From the NCBI GenBank assembly GCA_022824005.1, contig JAJEBG010000019.1, positions 1 through 64,000 of the forward strand: a DNA stretch of 64,000 nucleotides, in the 5' to 3' direction. This document shows positions 26,663-35,913 of this stretch, piece by piece. Numbering within the stretch: the stretch's first letter is position 1; each line of letters opens with the position of its first letter. Below the pieces are notes generated by a model. That model was not told the origin of the DNA, did not search any database, and worked only from the letters and a program-made list of their open reading frames with translations. Position numbers and translations under genes: made by a program. The stretch is from Paracoccaceae bacterium. Lineage in GTDB: Bacteria; Pseudomonadota; Alphaproteobacteria; Rhodobacterales; Rhodobacteraceae.

Positions 26663-27466
26663 TTGTACCGCCAAACCAAAGACCATATCCGCCTTTACAA
26701 GAAGGAAGATTTTGCCGGGATGCGGAAAGCTGGAAAGATGGTGGCCACCATCCTCGATGAGTTGGCTGACACTGTGGCGCCCGGCGTCACCACCGCCGAT
26801 ATTGATGCGCACAATATGGAGCTGCTCAAAAAGTATGGAGTTCGCTCGGCGACCATTGGATATCGCGGTTATAAACATTCAAGTTGCATTTCGGTCAACC
26901 ATGTCGTCTGCCACGGTATTCCTGGACGCAAACGGCTTCAGAAAGGCGATATCGTCAACATTGATGTCACAGTGATTGTTGACGGCTGGTTTGGTGATTC
27001 ATCGCGGATGTTTGTCGCCGGTCAGCCATCAAGACGCGCTGAGCGGTTGATTCAAGTGACCCACGATTGCCTGATGCTGGCGATAGACGAGGTTCGCCCC
27101 GGTGCCACTTTTGGCGATATTGGGGCCGCCATTCAAAAACATGCCGCCTTGCACCGCATGTCGGTGGTTCGTGAATTCTGTGGCCATGGAATTGGTCGGG
27201 AATTCCATTTGCCGCCCAATGTCGTTCATGTCGGTCAACGTGGCCAAGGCGCGGTGATTCAAGAAGGGATGATCTTCACCATTGAACCGATGATCAACTT
27301 GGGAGCCGCTGAAACCAAAATTTTGGCTGATAGCTGGACCGCGGTCACTCGCGATAAATCTCTATCGGCACAGTTTGAACATTCCATCGGGGTGACCAAA
27401 GACGGGGCAGAAATCTTCACTCTGTCACCTAAAGGGCGTTTTTTTCCTACATATGTCTCGCTCTGA
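26663..27466 (+). CDS. map: Methionine aminopeptidase, type I
   Basis: Removes N-terminal methionine from new proteins. The five metal ligands are visible in 'NIDVTVIVDGWFGDSSRMF' (two Asp), 'FCGHGIGREFH' (His), 'FTIEPMI' (Glu) and 'QFEHSIGVT' (Glu). 267 residues, normal for type I. The start is a TTG at 26663 after GGGGTGA; no better start exists near. Its substrate-pocket 'NHVVCHGIP' is intact. Stands alone, divergent from the aminotransferase gene. Confidence 0.95.
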   Translation: MYRQTKDHIRLYKKEDFAGMRKAGKMVATILDELADTVAPGVTTADIDAHNMELLKKYGVRSATIGYRGYKHSSCISVNHVVCHGIPGRKRLQKGDIVNIDVTVIVDGWFGDSSRMFVAGQPSRRAERLIQVTHDCLMLAIDEVRPGATFGDIGAAIQKHAALHRMSVVREFCGHGIGREFHLPPNVVHVGQRGQGAVIQEGMIFTIEPMINLGAAETKILADSWTAVTRDKSLSAQFEHSIGVTKDGAEIFTLSPKGRFFPTYVSL

Positions 27467-27661
27467 TCCCGTTTTGGAGATCGCCCGTGTCATTGATTCA
27501 CTTGAAAAATCGGTCTCCTGTCCGCCTGTTGAGAAAAAAATAGGAAATTCACCCATTTTAATGATATAAAAGGAGTTTTATTTTCTTTTTTATTTTATGC
27601 ATTTCATTTTTTAGAATTATTTCCTATCCTTACAATGAACCTTTTTTGAAAACTGGCTCTG

Positions 27662-28723
27662 ATGCGACATTTTCCGCTTTTTCTTAACGTCAACCATCAA
27701 ACCGTTATTGTCTCCGGTAGCGGCGAGGCGGCGGCGGCTAAATTGCGCCTCCTCTTGAAAACACGGGCCAAGATTCGTGTTTTCGGAACTGAGACTCACT
27801 CAGCCGTTCGAGATTGGGCTGATCAAGGGCAGCTTGAATGGATTGAGAGGCGCATTCAGTCTGGTGATGTGAGAGGGGCAAGGCTTCTTTATTGCGCCAA
27901 TGACGAAGAGGTAGAAGACCAACGGTCGGCGAGAATTGGGCGTGCCGACGGCGCTCTTGTCTGCATTGTCGATAATCTCAAAGACAGCGACTTCATTACT
28001 CCCGCCATTGTTGACAGAGATCCGGTGACGGTGGCTATTGGAACCGAAGGGACAGCACCTGTACTGGCACGAAAAATCAAAGCCGACCTTGAGACGCGAC
28101 TGCCCACCGAGCTCGGCACGTTAGCCATCGAGGCACGTGAATTTCGCCATCGTGCGGCCCAATTGCCGGAAGGGCGAGTACGTCGTAATTTCTGGGCACG
28201 ATTTTTTTCCCATGAAGGCATGCGTGCCTTCACTCTAGGTGGAAGGCCTGCTGTTCAAGAACGACTCCAATCCCTATTTGATGACATCAAACAAGAGCGA
28301 CCGGAGGGCGGCAAAATTGTCTTCGCCGGCTCTGGCGATGGGGACCCTGGCAATCTCACTCTCAATGTTCGACAGGCTGTTGACCAGGCCGATGTCATTT
28401 TCCACGACGATGACATGTCACCAAGAATTCTGGAGTTGGCGCGTCGCGAGGCAGAATACATCTCCCGTCCTCTCTCGCTCAAACAGGCTATCGACATCCT
28501 TTTGCAACGGGTGGAAAACAGACAATTTATCTGTGTACTCCTCCGTGACACCTCGCCGCGAGCGCTCTTCATGCGTCAGATTCTTCCTCAGCTCGAGCGC
28601 CACAATATTGACTGGCACATCCACCCGGGAATCGTGCCTGAACTTTCGATGCCACGGTCGAGCCAAAAGGTCATAACCTCGCGCCAAACGGACACAAACT
28701 CGCCGCGTCTGAAAGTTGGATAA
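27662..28723 (+). CDS. cysG: Siroheme synthase: intact dehydrogenase/ferrochelatase half, truncated degenerate methyltransferase half
   Basis: Residues 1-150 are the CysG N-terminal Rossmann domain ('QTVIVSGSGEAAAAKLRLLL', 'RLLYCANDEE', 'DSDFITPAIVDRDPVTVAIGTEG'), then the dimerisation segment 'FFSHEGMRAFTLGGRPAVQERL'. From residue 217 a uroporphyrinogen-III methyltransferase domain begins recognisably ('GKIVFAGSGDGDPGNLTLNVRQAVDQADVIF') but only about 135 residues remain of the usual 240-250, and the SAM-binding 'GGDPFVFGRG' segment is replaced by 'LRDTSPRALFM'. So it should still oxidise precorrin-2 and insert iron, while methylation must come from another gene. First gene of the sulfite reduction operon. 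The 195 bases upstream are very AT-rich. Confidence 0.85.
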   Translation: MRHFPLFLNVNHQTVIVSGSGEAAAAKLRLLLKTRAKIRVFGTETHSAVRDWADQGQLEWIERRIQSGDVRGARLLYCANDEEVEDQRSARIGRADGALVCIVDNLKDSDFITPAIVDRDPVTVAIGTEGTAPVLARKIKADLETRLPTELGTLAIEAREFRHRAAQLPEGRVRRNFWARFFSHEGMRAFTLGGRPAVQERLQSLFDDIKQERPEGGKIVFAGSGDGDPGNLTLNVRQAVDQADVIFHDDDMSPRILELARREAEYISRPLSLKQAIDILLQRVENRQFICVLLRDTSPRALFMRQILPQLERHNIDWHIHPGIVPELSMPRSSQKVITSRQTDTNSPRLKVG

Positions 28724-28728
28724 GAGAC

Positions 28729-29046
28729 ATGTCTCGGCGGGAGCAATTTTGGGTGATCACCAGCAATCATTTGATTGAAGGGGATGCCATCTGGCTCAAC
28801 AATAGCGGGGATTGGACACGAAAACTTGGCGAAGCCAAACTGTTTGATGATAGAGATTCAGCCGAGACAGCACTGATGACCGCCGACAAAGAGCGACATA
28901 TTCATGTCGGTGCTTATCTCGCCGCCGCGAGGCCGGGCCGTGACCAGAAGCCCGAACCTCAGCATGTGCGTGAACAGATTCGTACTACAGGCCCTTCAAA
29001 TTACTTCCACGGCAAACAGGCGACCGCTTCCGATGTATCAGTATAA
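28729..29046 (+). CDS. DUF2849 protein of sulfite reductase operon
   Basis: A 105-residue protein that matches the DUF2849 family found between cysG and the sulfite reductase gene in alphaproteobacteria ('FWVITSNHLIEGDAIWLNNSGDWT', then an 'HIHVGAYLAAA' core and 'PQHVREQIRTTGPSNYF' tail). It starts six bases after cysG and overlaps the reductase gene by 14 bases. Molecular role unknown; position suggests support of siroheme loading or electron delivery. Confidence 0.85.
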   Translation: MSRREQFWVITSNHLIEGDAIWLNNSGDWTRKLGEAKLFDDRDSAETALMTADKERHIHVGAYLAAARPGRDQKPEPQHVREQIRTTGPSNYFHGKQATASDVSV

Positions 29047-30700
29047 TGACTTTGATCAGGCCTTCGTTAGAGGAAGAGTCAAAGAATTTCGAGGGCAGGT
29101 TGAACGCCGACTCTCCGGCGCGCTGACCGAGGAGGAATTCAAACCACTCAGGCTCAAGAACGGACTTTATCTCCAGTTGCATGCTTATATGTTACGGGTG
29201 GCCATCCCCTACGGCACGTTAGATAGCCGCCAAATGCGTCGCCTCGCCGACATCGCAGAGCGTTGGGATAAGGGATACGGGCATTTTACAACGCGCCAGA
29301 ATGTTCAATTCAACTGGCCCCGTCTCGCTGATGTTCCCGATATATTGGATGCGCTGGCTGATGTCTCTATGCATGCCATTCAAACATCGGGAAATTGCAT
29401 CCGTAATGTCACCGCTGATCATTTCGCGGCCGCCGCTGATGACGAAATCGAAGACCCTCGCCAAACCGCCGAACTGCTTCGCCAATGGTCAACCGATCAC
29501 CCCGAATTTCAGTATCTTCCGCGGAAGTTTAAGATTGCCGTCACCGGCTCACAGAATGATCGCGCCGTCACTCGCGCCCACGACATCGGAATCCGTGCCC
29601 TGCAAGATTCGGATGGTCGTCATGGCTATGAAATTCTGATTGGTGGAGGATTGGGCCGCACACCGATGCTGGGCCAAGTTGTCCGCAGCTTTTTGCCAAA
29701 AGAGCATCTTCTACCCTATATTGAAGCCATCCTGCGCGTCTATAATTTGTACGGACGGCGTGACAACAAATATAAAGCACGAATCAAGATTCTTCTCCAC
29801 GAGACGGGTCTTACCCTCCTGCAAAATCAAATTGAAACTGAGTTTCAGGCTTGCCAATCTCGCTTTTCTGGAATCGACTCTGAATTGAGACAACATATTG
29901 AGCAGGCTTTTGCACCGCCATCATTTGTCGCTGTGCCGCATGACCAATTTGACATCCGCATGACGGGGGATTCGGCCTTTAGCGAGTGGTTCAAGACCAA
30001 CACCGCAAAGCACCGTGACAACCATCATGCGATTTTGACGATTTCCTTAAAACCAGTAGGGGGCACACCGGGCGATGCCACGTCTTCACAGATGCGCGTC
30101 ATCGCTGATCTTGCGGAGCAATTTGGTTATAACGAAATTCGTATCAGCCATGAGCAAAATATCATCCTCCCTCACCTCCCACTCGGCCACCTTCCTCAGG
30201 TCTACGATCGTTTAAGGGACGCCCAACTTGAAACTGCCAATGTGGGACTCCTCTCCGACATAATTGCCTGTCCAGGGATGGATTATTGTGCCCTTGCAAC
30301 GGCGAGGTCTATTCCCGTCGCCCAGGAAATTTCTCAACGTTTCGATACGCTGCGGCTTGAGCGCAAAATCGGCCCCATAAAGATTAAAATATCAGGATGC
30401 ATAAACGCCTGCGGTCACCACCATGTGGGCGATATCGGTATCCTCGGGCTTGATCGAGCGGGAGTCGAAAACTATCAAATTACGCTGGGCGGGGATGCTT
30501 CAGAAAAAGCGCGTATCGGCAAAAGAGCCGGACCTGGCTTTTCATTCGATGATCTCATTCCGGCTCTTGAGCGCCTTTTGGAAGCCTATTTGGAGTTGCG
30601 CTTGATGCCAGAAGAAACCTTTGGAGACTGTCATCGAAGACTGGGATCAGAACCATTCCAGCGGGCTCTTTATCCTGCTGATGTCCAACAAGCGGCTTGA
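29033..30700 (+). CDS. cysI: Sulfite/nitrite reductase haemoprotein (siroheme, 4Fe-4S)
   Basis: A 555-residue reductase with the duplicated ferredoxin-like/siroheme-binding plan. Siroheme/cluster ligands are in 'IIACPGMDYCALATARS' (Cys-x5-Cys) and 'ISGCINACGHHHVGDIG' (Cys-x3-Cys); the first half has 'HFTTRQNVQFNWPRL' and 'QTSGNCIRNVTADHFA'. The ORF track starts at 28904 in another gene's frame; the ATG at 29033 gives 'MYQYNDFDQAFVRGRVKEF', the family start. Together with cysG and the DUF934 gene it points to assimilatory sulfite reduction; ferredoxin- rather than NADPH-dependent is likely, since no flavoprotein subunit is present. Confidence 0.9.
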   Translation: MYQYNDFDQAFVRGRVKEFRGQVERRLSGALTEEEFKPLRLKNGLYLQLHAYMLRVAIPYGTLDSRQMRRLADIAERWDKGYGHFTTRQNVQFNWPRLADVPDILDALADVSMHAIQTSGNCIRNVTADHFAAAADDEIEDPRQTAELLRQWSTDHPEFQYLPRKFKIAVTGSQNDRAVTRAHDIGIRALQDSDGRHGYEILIGGGLGRTPMLGQVVRSFLPKEHLLPYIEAILRVYNLYGRRDNKYKARIKILLHETGLTLLQNQIETEFQACQSRFSGIDSELRQHIEQAFAPPSFVAVPHDQFDIRMTGDSAFSEWFKTNTAKHRDNHHAILTISLKPVGGTPGDATSSQMRVIADLAEQFGYNEIRISHEQNIILPHLPLGHLPQVYDRLRDAQLETANVGLLSDIIACPGMDYCALATARSIPVAQEISQRFDTLRLERKIGPIKIKISGCINACGHHHVGDIGILGLDRAGVENYQITLGGDASEKARIGKRAGPGFSFDDLIPALERLLEAYLELRLMPEETFGDCHRRLGSEPFQRALYPADVQQAA

Positions 30701-30717
30701 TCCGAAACGCTGCGCTC

Positions 30718-31161
30718 ATGGTTAAGTTGGTAATCGTTCGGGACGATGGTTTCCATAACGATGATCTTGATGGGGCGAAATTTGTCTCGAGTTCAGAGGT
30801 GGCGGTCTCGATTGGTGAACCCATCCATCTTAATCTCCAAGCCGATGATGAAATTGACAAGCTGCAGCCGCACTTCCCCCATATCAGAGTGATTCGTATT
30901 CAGTTTTCATCATTTGAGAATGGCACAGGTTTCAGCTTGGCTTTTCGCTTACGTCAACTCGGGTATCGCGGTCGCCTCCGCGCCGAGGGTCATCTGATTG
31001 CCGACCAATATCCCCTCGCTCGACGCAGTGGGTTTGATGAAGTGGCGATTTTTTCCGACATCGCGGAACGCCAACCGGCCGAGCAATGGCCCATCGACAG
31101 TGCTCAAAAAGGGCTCAGTTATCAATCCCGTTTGCAAAAAGCCGAAGATCAACTCAACTGA
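30718..31161 (+). CDS. DUF934 protein of sulfite reductase operon
   Basis: About 147 residues with the DUF934 hallmark 'GTGFSLAFRLRQLGYRGRLRAEGHLIADQYPLARRSGFDEV'. This family sits next to sulfite reductase (and usually cysH) in alphaproteobacteria. The ORF track starts with a TTG at 30697 overlapping the reductase stop; the ATG at 30718 is used here. cysH, the usual next gene, is missing: the stop overlaps that of convergent parB by eight bases. Confidence 0.85.
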   Translation: MVKLVIVRDDGFHNDDLDGAKFVSSSEVAVSIGEPIHLNLQADDEIDKLQPHFPHIRVIRIQFSSFENGTGFSLAFRLRQLGYRGRLRAEGHLIADQYPLARRSGFDEVAIFSDIAERQPAEQWPIDSAQKGLSYQSRLQKAEDQLN

Positions 31162-32077
31162 GCTGGCCTCGATGGGTTCCGGCCCGCCGCATGAGATCGT
31201 TAATCTCTTGAAGCTGTTCAAGATCCTTGAAGTCAACAATGAGACGGCCGGCCGAAGAGAACTCCCCGCCTTTTCGTGATAGATTGATGGTCACTCTCGT
31301 CGCTAAAGCGGCCGACAGAGAGGCCTCCATTTGTCGGGTGTGAATATCTTTTCTGTGCCCTTGCGGTTGGCTATTCTCAGTGGTGGATTTGTCGTGCGAT
31401 TTTCGCGTCAGCAATTCCGTTTGACGGACCGATAGGTCAAGATTGACCACCTTAGCGGCCAAAGTGCTAGGGTCAGCGGCCGCCGCAAGCGTTCTGGCAT
31501 GAGCCGCTGATAATTGTCCCGAACGAACATAATCTTTAACATCATCAGGAAGATTCAACAGTCGTAAGCGATTGGCAATAAAACTTCTCGATTTGCCCAT
31601 CACAGAGGAGAGTTTCTCTTGGGTATAATCAAATTTCTCCATTAATTGCCGGTAAGCTTGAGCCTCTTCAAGGGGATTTAAATCGCTTCGCTGGATATTC
31701 TCAATCACGCCAATCTCTAAACATTCACGATCTGATAGATCTCTAATGATGGCGGGAACTTCATGCAGTTGGACTTGTTGCGCCGCCCTCCACCTCCTTT
31801 CACCGGCGACAATCATATAACCTTTCGAATTCTTGGGATCAGGTCGCAATATCAAAGGCTGAATAATTCCCTTCTCTCGAACGGAAACAGCCAATTCTTT
31901 CAACTCATCCTCGTCAAATTTGGCCCGAGGCTGTGAGGGATTGGGCCGAATCAATTCGATAGGCACGGCCTGCTCTGATCTCGGTTGAGAGGGGTCAAGA
32001 TTCCCCGTGCCGAAATCGCCTAGTAAGGTCGATAACCCTCTGCCAAGGTTTAACTTTGGTTTCTTGTCTGCGCTCAT
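31154..32077 (-). CDS. parB: Chromosome partitioning protein ParB
   Basis: A 307-residue ParB/Spo0J CTPase clamp. The CTP-binding motif 'VAGERRWRAAQ' and the preceding 'PIELIRPNPSQPRAKFDEDELKELAVSVREKG' are present, followed by the HTH 'LSSVMGKSRSFIANRLRLLNLP' and a C-terminal dimer domain ending 'GGEFSSAGRLIVDFKDLEQL'. Lies five bases after parA. Two perfect parS sites, its binding targets, are at 35.5 and 35.7 kb. A chromosomal type ParB, from its place next to rsmG and mnmG. Confidence 0.95.
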   Translation of the reverse strand: MSADKKPKLNLGRGLSTLLGDFGTGNLDPSQPRSEQAVPIELIRPNPSQPRAKFDEDELKELAVSVREKGIIQPLILRPDPKNSKGYMIVAGERRWRAAQQVQLHEVPAIIRDLSDRECLEIGVIENIQRSDLNPLEEAQAYRQLMEKFDYTQEKLSSVMGKSRSFIANRLRLLNLPDDVKDYVRSGQLSAAHARTLAAAADPSTLAAKVVNLDLSVRQTELLTRKSHDKSTTENSQPQGHRKDIHTRQMEASLSAALATRVTINLSRKGGEFSSAGRLIVDFKDLEQLQEINDLMRRAGTHRGQLS

Positions 32078-32082
32078 ATCCG

Positions 32083-32892
32083 TTACCTTCCACCATTTTG
32101 CGTGTTTCTGCCGAGCATTTCCTCAGCCAAATTTTTATAGGCCACACTGCCCTTTGAATTCTGCGCATAAAGAAGCGCCGGAAGTCCGTGCGATGGCGCT
32201 TCACTCAGTTTGACGGTGCGGGGAATGACTGTATCGAAGACAAGCTGCTGCAGATTCTGTCTTGCATCCCGTTCCACTTGACGGCTTAGATTGTTGCGCC
32301 GATCAATCATTGTCAGGAGCACCCCCTCCAAATGTAATAATGGATTGGCCACGCTTCTGACCTGTCGCATGGAGCCGATCAGTTGAGCCAACCCTTCAAG
32401 CGCGAAGAACTCGGCCTGTAACGGTGCGAGTATGGAACTCGAGGCGACCATCGCGTTTAACGTCAAAATGTTGAGAGACGGCGGGCAATCAATCAAGATA
32501 TATGAGACATTTATTCTGTTAACTTCTGTATCCGATAATGCATCTGCCAGAAAAAAGAGACGTCTTTCTTCATTGACGAGCGCAATGTCGGCCGAGCTGA
32601 GTTGCTCGGACGATGGCAAAAGATACAAATTGTCCAAAGGTGACTTCTGGATAGCCTCCTGAAGGTTTGTCTTCTTTGACATGACTTCGTGGACAGACAA
32701 AGCGCGGTCTTTGGGCGTAAAGCCGAGACCGGTAGACGCATTGCCTTGTGGGTCAAGATCAATAAGCAATGTATGCGCACCGGCTTTGGCCAGCGAGGCC
32801 CCGAGATTGATGGCGGTGGTGGTCTTACCCACCCCACCCTTTTGGTTGGCGACCGCGATAATGCGCGGTGCTTTATGTCGCCGTTTTGGCAC
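32083..32892 (-). CDS. parA: Chromosome partitioning ATPase ParA
   Basis: A deviant Walker A ATPase ('ANQKGGVGKTTTAINLGASLAKAG') of about 269 residues; 'LLIDLDPQGNASTGLGF' and 'YILIDCPPSLNILTLNA' complete the site. The ORF opens at 32931 but this would overlap rsmG by 58 bases; the GTG at 32892 ('PKRRHKAPRIIAVANQ') is more plausible with a 20-base overlap. Works with ParB on the origin region. Core gene in the standard order mnmG-rsmG-parA-parB. Confidence 0.95.
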   Translation of the reverse strand: MPKRRHKAPRIIAVANQKGGVGKTTTAINLGASLAKAGAHTLLIDLDPQGNASTGLGFTPKDRALSVHEVMSKKTNLQEAIQKSPLDNLYLLPSSEQLSSADIALVNEERRLFFLADALSDTEVNRINVSYILIDCPPSLNILTLNAMVASSSILAPLQAEFFALEGLAQLIGSMRQVRSVANPLLHLEGVLLTMIDRRNNLSRQVERDARQNLQQLVFDTVIPRTVKLSEAPSHGLPALLYAQNSKGSVAYKNLAEEMLGRNTQNGGR

Positions 32893-33541
32893 TCTCGGCT
32901 CCCTTAATGAGAAGAATGGCGGAATCGGCATCGGTCCGACTCATTTTTTCCTGTAAATCAAATGTCCACATCTGGCGGGCCTTCACGACCTCCTGCTGGC
33001 GTTTTCTCCCTTTAGGAAAGATGAGAACACCGTGCGGCGATACGTGGGGCGTGGTCATCGCCAACAGTTTTGGCAAAGGGGCCAAGGCCCGGGCTGTCAC
33101 AGCGTCAGCGTTTTGGGGCTCTGCATTCTCGCATCTGGTCTCCAACACATCGGCGGACAGTCCAATCTCGAAAAGGACACAACGAAGAAAACTACATTTT
33201 TTTGCTGAAGATTCAATCAGCGTAAACTCTGCTTCCCATCCACGTTCCGCGGCCATAATCACCAGCACCAATCCGGGAAATCCTCCGCCTGAACCCACGT
33301 CAAGCCATCTCTTTGCCTCGGGCGCACAATCCAACAATTGCGCCGAATCTTCAAAATGTCGCTCCCACAGGTGGTTCAATGTGCCTTTTGAAATCAAATT
33401 CACTGATCGATTCCACTTCTTCAGCATTGACTCAAACATGCGCAGACGCTCTCTCGTCTCGGTGGACACATGGTCCACAAAACGGGGATGGAGCGCGCGA
33501 GGAGAGAGATTATTTAGAGGCAATTTTTCCTCGCTACCCAT
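32873..33541 (-). CDS. rsmG: 16S rRNA (guanine527-N7)-methyltransferase RsmG
   Basis: A 222-residue SAM methyltransferase. The family pattern 'LWERHFEDSAQLL' plus 'RWLDVGSGGGFPGLVLVIMA' and 'ESSAKKCSFLRCV' is intact, and 'TARALAPLPKLLAM' fits the RsmG C-terminal half. Modifies G527 in 16S rRNA. Lies 59 bases after mnmG and overlaps parA, the usual arrangement. Confidence 0.95.
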   Translation of the reverse strand: MGSEEKLPLNNLSPRALHPRFVDHVSTETRERLRMFESMLKKWNRSVNLISKGTLNHLWERHFEDSAQLLDCAPEAKRWLDVGSGGGFPGLVLVIMAAERGWEAEFTLIESSAKKCSFLRCVLFEIGLSADVLETRCENAEPQNADAVTARALAPLPKLLAMTTPHVSPHGVLIFPKGRKRQQEVVKARQMWTFDLQEKMSRTDADSAILLIKGAESAKTAT

Positions 33542-33600
33542 CTATTTGGCACGATACATTCTATCTGATTCTTCATTGTGATTTCAGAAAACGATGACTT

Positions 33601-35481
33601 TCACCGATTTGACTGGCTTTCGGCGCGTCTTGATGCGGCTAGAATCAATGCCAGTGCCGCGGGCGTCATTCCTTCAATGCGTCGGGCTTGCCCGAGGGTG
33701 CGGGGACGAATTTGGCAAAGTTTCTCTTGGATTTCATTGGACAGACCATTGATGTCACGGAAATCGATACGGTTGGGAATGTGACGTCTTTCTTCCTTGT
33801 CCAACAATTCTGCGTCGCGTCTTTGTCTATCGAGATAATGCGCATACATCGCATCTCGTTCAATTTGGGAGGCCGTTTCTTGCTTGATTTGTGCCAAGTC
33901 GGGCCATATTTGGCAAAGACGTGACAAATTCACGCCTTCCATCTCAAGCAATTTCATACCTGATCGCCGCCCTCCACTTTTCCCGATCGTGATTCCGTGG
34001 TGTTGCGCCTCCATCGGCGCAAGAGAGACTGTCTGCAGGAGTTTTCGAGTCTTCTGAATGTCGGAAAGCTTGTCATCGAAAAGTTTCATCCGTCGATCGC
34101 TGACCAATCCCCACTTTTTGCCAAGTGGAGTTAGACGTTGATCCGCGTTGTCGGCGCGCAACGAGAGTCGAAATTCAGCCCTTGAGGTTAACATACGATA
34201 GGGTTCACTCACACCCTTGGTGACCAAATCGTCGATCATGACTCCGATATAGGATTGGGAACGCGACAAAACCACAGATTCTTGCTCTTTGGCCCGCCTT
34301 GCCCCGTTCAATCCCGCCACAAGCCCTTGCCCGGCCGCCTCCTCATACCCTGTTGTTCCATTGATTTGTCCCGCCAAGAAGAGATTGGGGGCCGCTTTCA
34401 TCTCGAGCGAAGAATTCAATGAGCGGGGATCGACATAATCATATTCAATGGCATATCCCGGTTGTAGCATCACCGTCTGCTCCAAACCCGGAATTGTTTG
34501 CAAGAACTCTTCTTGAGTCGTCGCCGGAAGGGACGTCGATATGCCATTGGGATAGACGATGTGATCGTCCAATCCCTCCGGTTCTAGGAACACTTGGTGC
34601 GAGTCCTTTTCGGCGAAACGAACGACTTTATCTTCGACGGAGGGGCAGTAACGGGGTCCGGTGCTCTCAAAATAGCCGCCATAGATGGCCGACAATTTAA
34701 GATCCCGTCGGATAATTTCGTGTGTCCTTTGGCTCGTGTGGGTGATGGCACAGGCAATTTGGCGGTTCACGGGCCGCTTTTTGGACAAAAACGAGAGCAT
34801 GATCGGATCTTCATCACCCGGTTGCGGCTCCAATCTCTCCCAGTCGATGGTTCGGCCATCAAGTCGGGGCGGCGTCCCCGTTTTGAGCCGCCCGAGAGAT
34901 ACCCCCATTGCGGCCAAGCGTTCAGCGAGTCTGACGCTGGCTTTGTCCCCGACACGACCCGCTTCCCGTGCCTCACTGCCGATGCGGATAATGCCTCGAA
35001 GAAAGGTTCCTGTCGTCAAGACAACGGCAGAACAGCTGATTTCACAACCATCGGCCAAAACAATTCCGCCCACCTTGTCGCCCTGCATCACAAAATCGAC
35101 GACTTCACCCTCAACACGATCAATCAAGGTTTGAGTTCCAATCAACCGCTGAACGGCTTGACGGTATAATTTACGGTCCATCTGCGCTCTCGGCCCCTGC
35201 ACCGCCGGTCCTTTGCTTCGATTGAGCAATCGATACTGAATGCCCGCCAGATCACCCGCACACGCCATCATCCCGTCAAGAGCGTCAATTTCCCTGACAA
35301 GATGGCCTTTACCGACACCGCCAATAGCTGGGTTACACGACATGACACCCATTTGAGAGAGACGCAGGGTCACTAGTGCGCAACGAGCCCCCACTCTCGC
35401 CGCCGCCGATGCGGCCTCAACGCCGGCGTGACCGCCACCAATCACAATGACATCAAAATGTTTCACGTGAAACAATCCCAC
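33601..35481 (-). CDS. mnmG: tRNA uridine-5-carboxymethylaminomethyl modification enzyme MnmG (GidA)
   Basis: A 626-residue FAD enzyme that works with MnmE on the tRNA wobble uridine. The FAD motif '[23 protein letters not shown]' is followed by '[24 protein letters not shown]' and '[13 protein letters not shown]', all MnmG signatures. A GTG at 35481, a TTG at 35475 or the GTG inside the parS site (35466) could start it; the palindrome itself encodes 'FHVKH'. Its partner gene mnmE, normally next door, is 17.6 kb away at 53 kb. Confidence 0.95.
   Translation of the reverse strand: MGLFHVKHFDVIVIGGGHAGVEAASAAARVGARCALVTLRLSQMGVMSCNPAIGGVGKGHLVREIDALDGMMACAGDLAGIQYRLLNRSKGPAVQGPRAQMDRKLYRQAVQRLIGTQTLIDRVEGEVVDFVMQGDKVGGIVLADGCEISCSAVVLTTGTFLRGIIRIGSEAREAGRVGDKASVRLAERLAAMGVSLGRLKTGTPPRLDGRTIDWERLEPQPGDEDPIMLSFLSKKRPVNRQIACAITHTSQRTHEIIRRDLKLSAIYGGYFESTGPRYCPSVEDKVVRFAEKDSHQVFLEPEGLDDHIVYPNGISTSLPATTQEEFLQTIPGLEQTVMLQPGYAIEYDYVDPRSLNSSLEMKAAPNLFLAGQINGTTGYEEAAGQGLVAGLNGARRAKEQESVVLSRSQSYIGVMIDDLVTKGVSEPYRMLTSRAEFRLSLRADNADQRLTPLGKKWGLVSDRRMKLFDDKLSDIQKTRKLLQTVSLAPMEAQHHGITIGKSGGRRSGMKLLEMEGVNLSRLCQIWPDLAQIKQETASQIERDAMYAHYLDRQRRDAELLDKEERRHIPNRIDFRDINGLSNEIQEKLCQIRPRTLGQARRIEGMTPAALALILAASRRAESQSNR
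35459..35474. promoter_or_regulatory. parS site 1 (ParB-binding), inside the mnmG start
   Basis: Perfect 16-base palindrome TGTTTCACGTGAAACA, identical to the bacterial parS consensus. It overlaps the first codons of mnmG, so ParB loading could also affect mnmG expression. Confidence 0.95.
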
Positions 35482-35913
35482 TTGCCCAAATTGAGCCCAT
35501 TAAGTTGATGATGGGTTCAATGTCCCTATCCATCGCTATCAGTAAAAATTCAAGTCATAATTTATGGATCGATCAACGGATGATCGAGTTTTTATGTGTG
35601 TTGACGCTCATCCGTCGACGATCCTCATTTAATGAATACTACTTCTCATTTGGCAGACTCTCGTCAACAAAATTCAATGATTGGTGCCATTGTTTCACGT
35701 GAAACAATGGCACCCGTCCGAAAATTTCAACACAATTTCTCGGTGTCCCAACTTTGAGCAAACGAAATTTCAGGAATCCATCTTGGCCATAACATCTGAC
35801 TGTTTATAGCATTTGTTTTGGTGATAACCTCACAGCTCTCCCTACTCATCGACTGGTTAACACCTGATCCGAAAGAGATGGAAGTGGCGATGAATAAGCG
35901 TCATATTCTCTAT
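35482..35913. other. Intergenic region between polyol transporter ATPase and mnmG
   Basis: 432 bases that hold the mnmG promoter region (not resolved), parS site 2 and an AT-rich remainder. Both flanking genes run leftward. The 80-residue plus-strand ORF at 35818 runs into the antisense of the ATPase gene and I do not consider it real. Confidence 0.6.
35691..35706. promoter_or_regulatory. parS site 2 (ParB-binding), in a 30-base palindrome
   Basis: A second perfect TGTTTCACGTGAAACA, about 230 bases from the first, in the non-coding gap between mnmG and the polyol transporter. The dyad extends seven bases further on each side (35684-35713), giving a 30-base perfect palindrome; flanks GTGCCAT and ATGGCAC. 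Confidence 0.95.
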
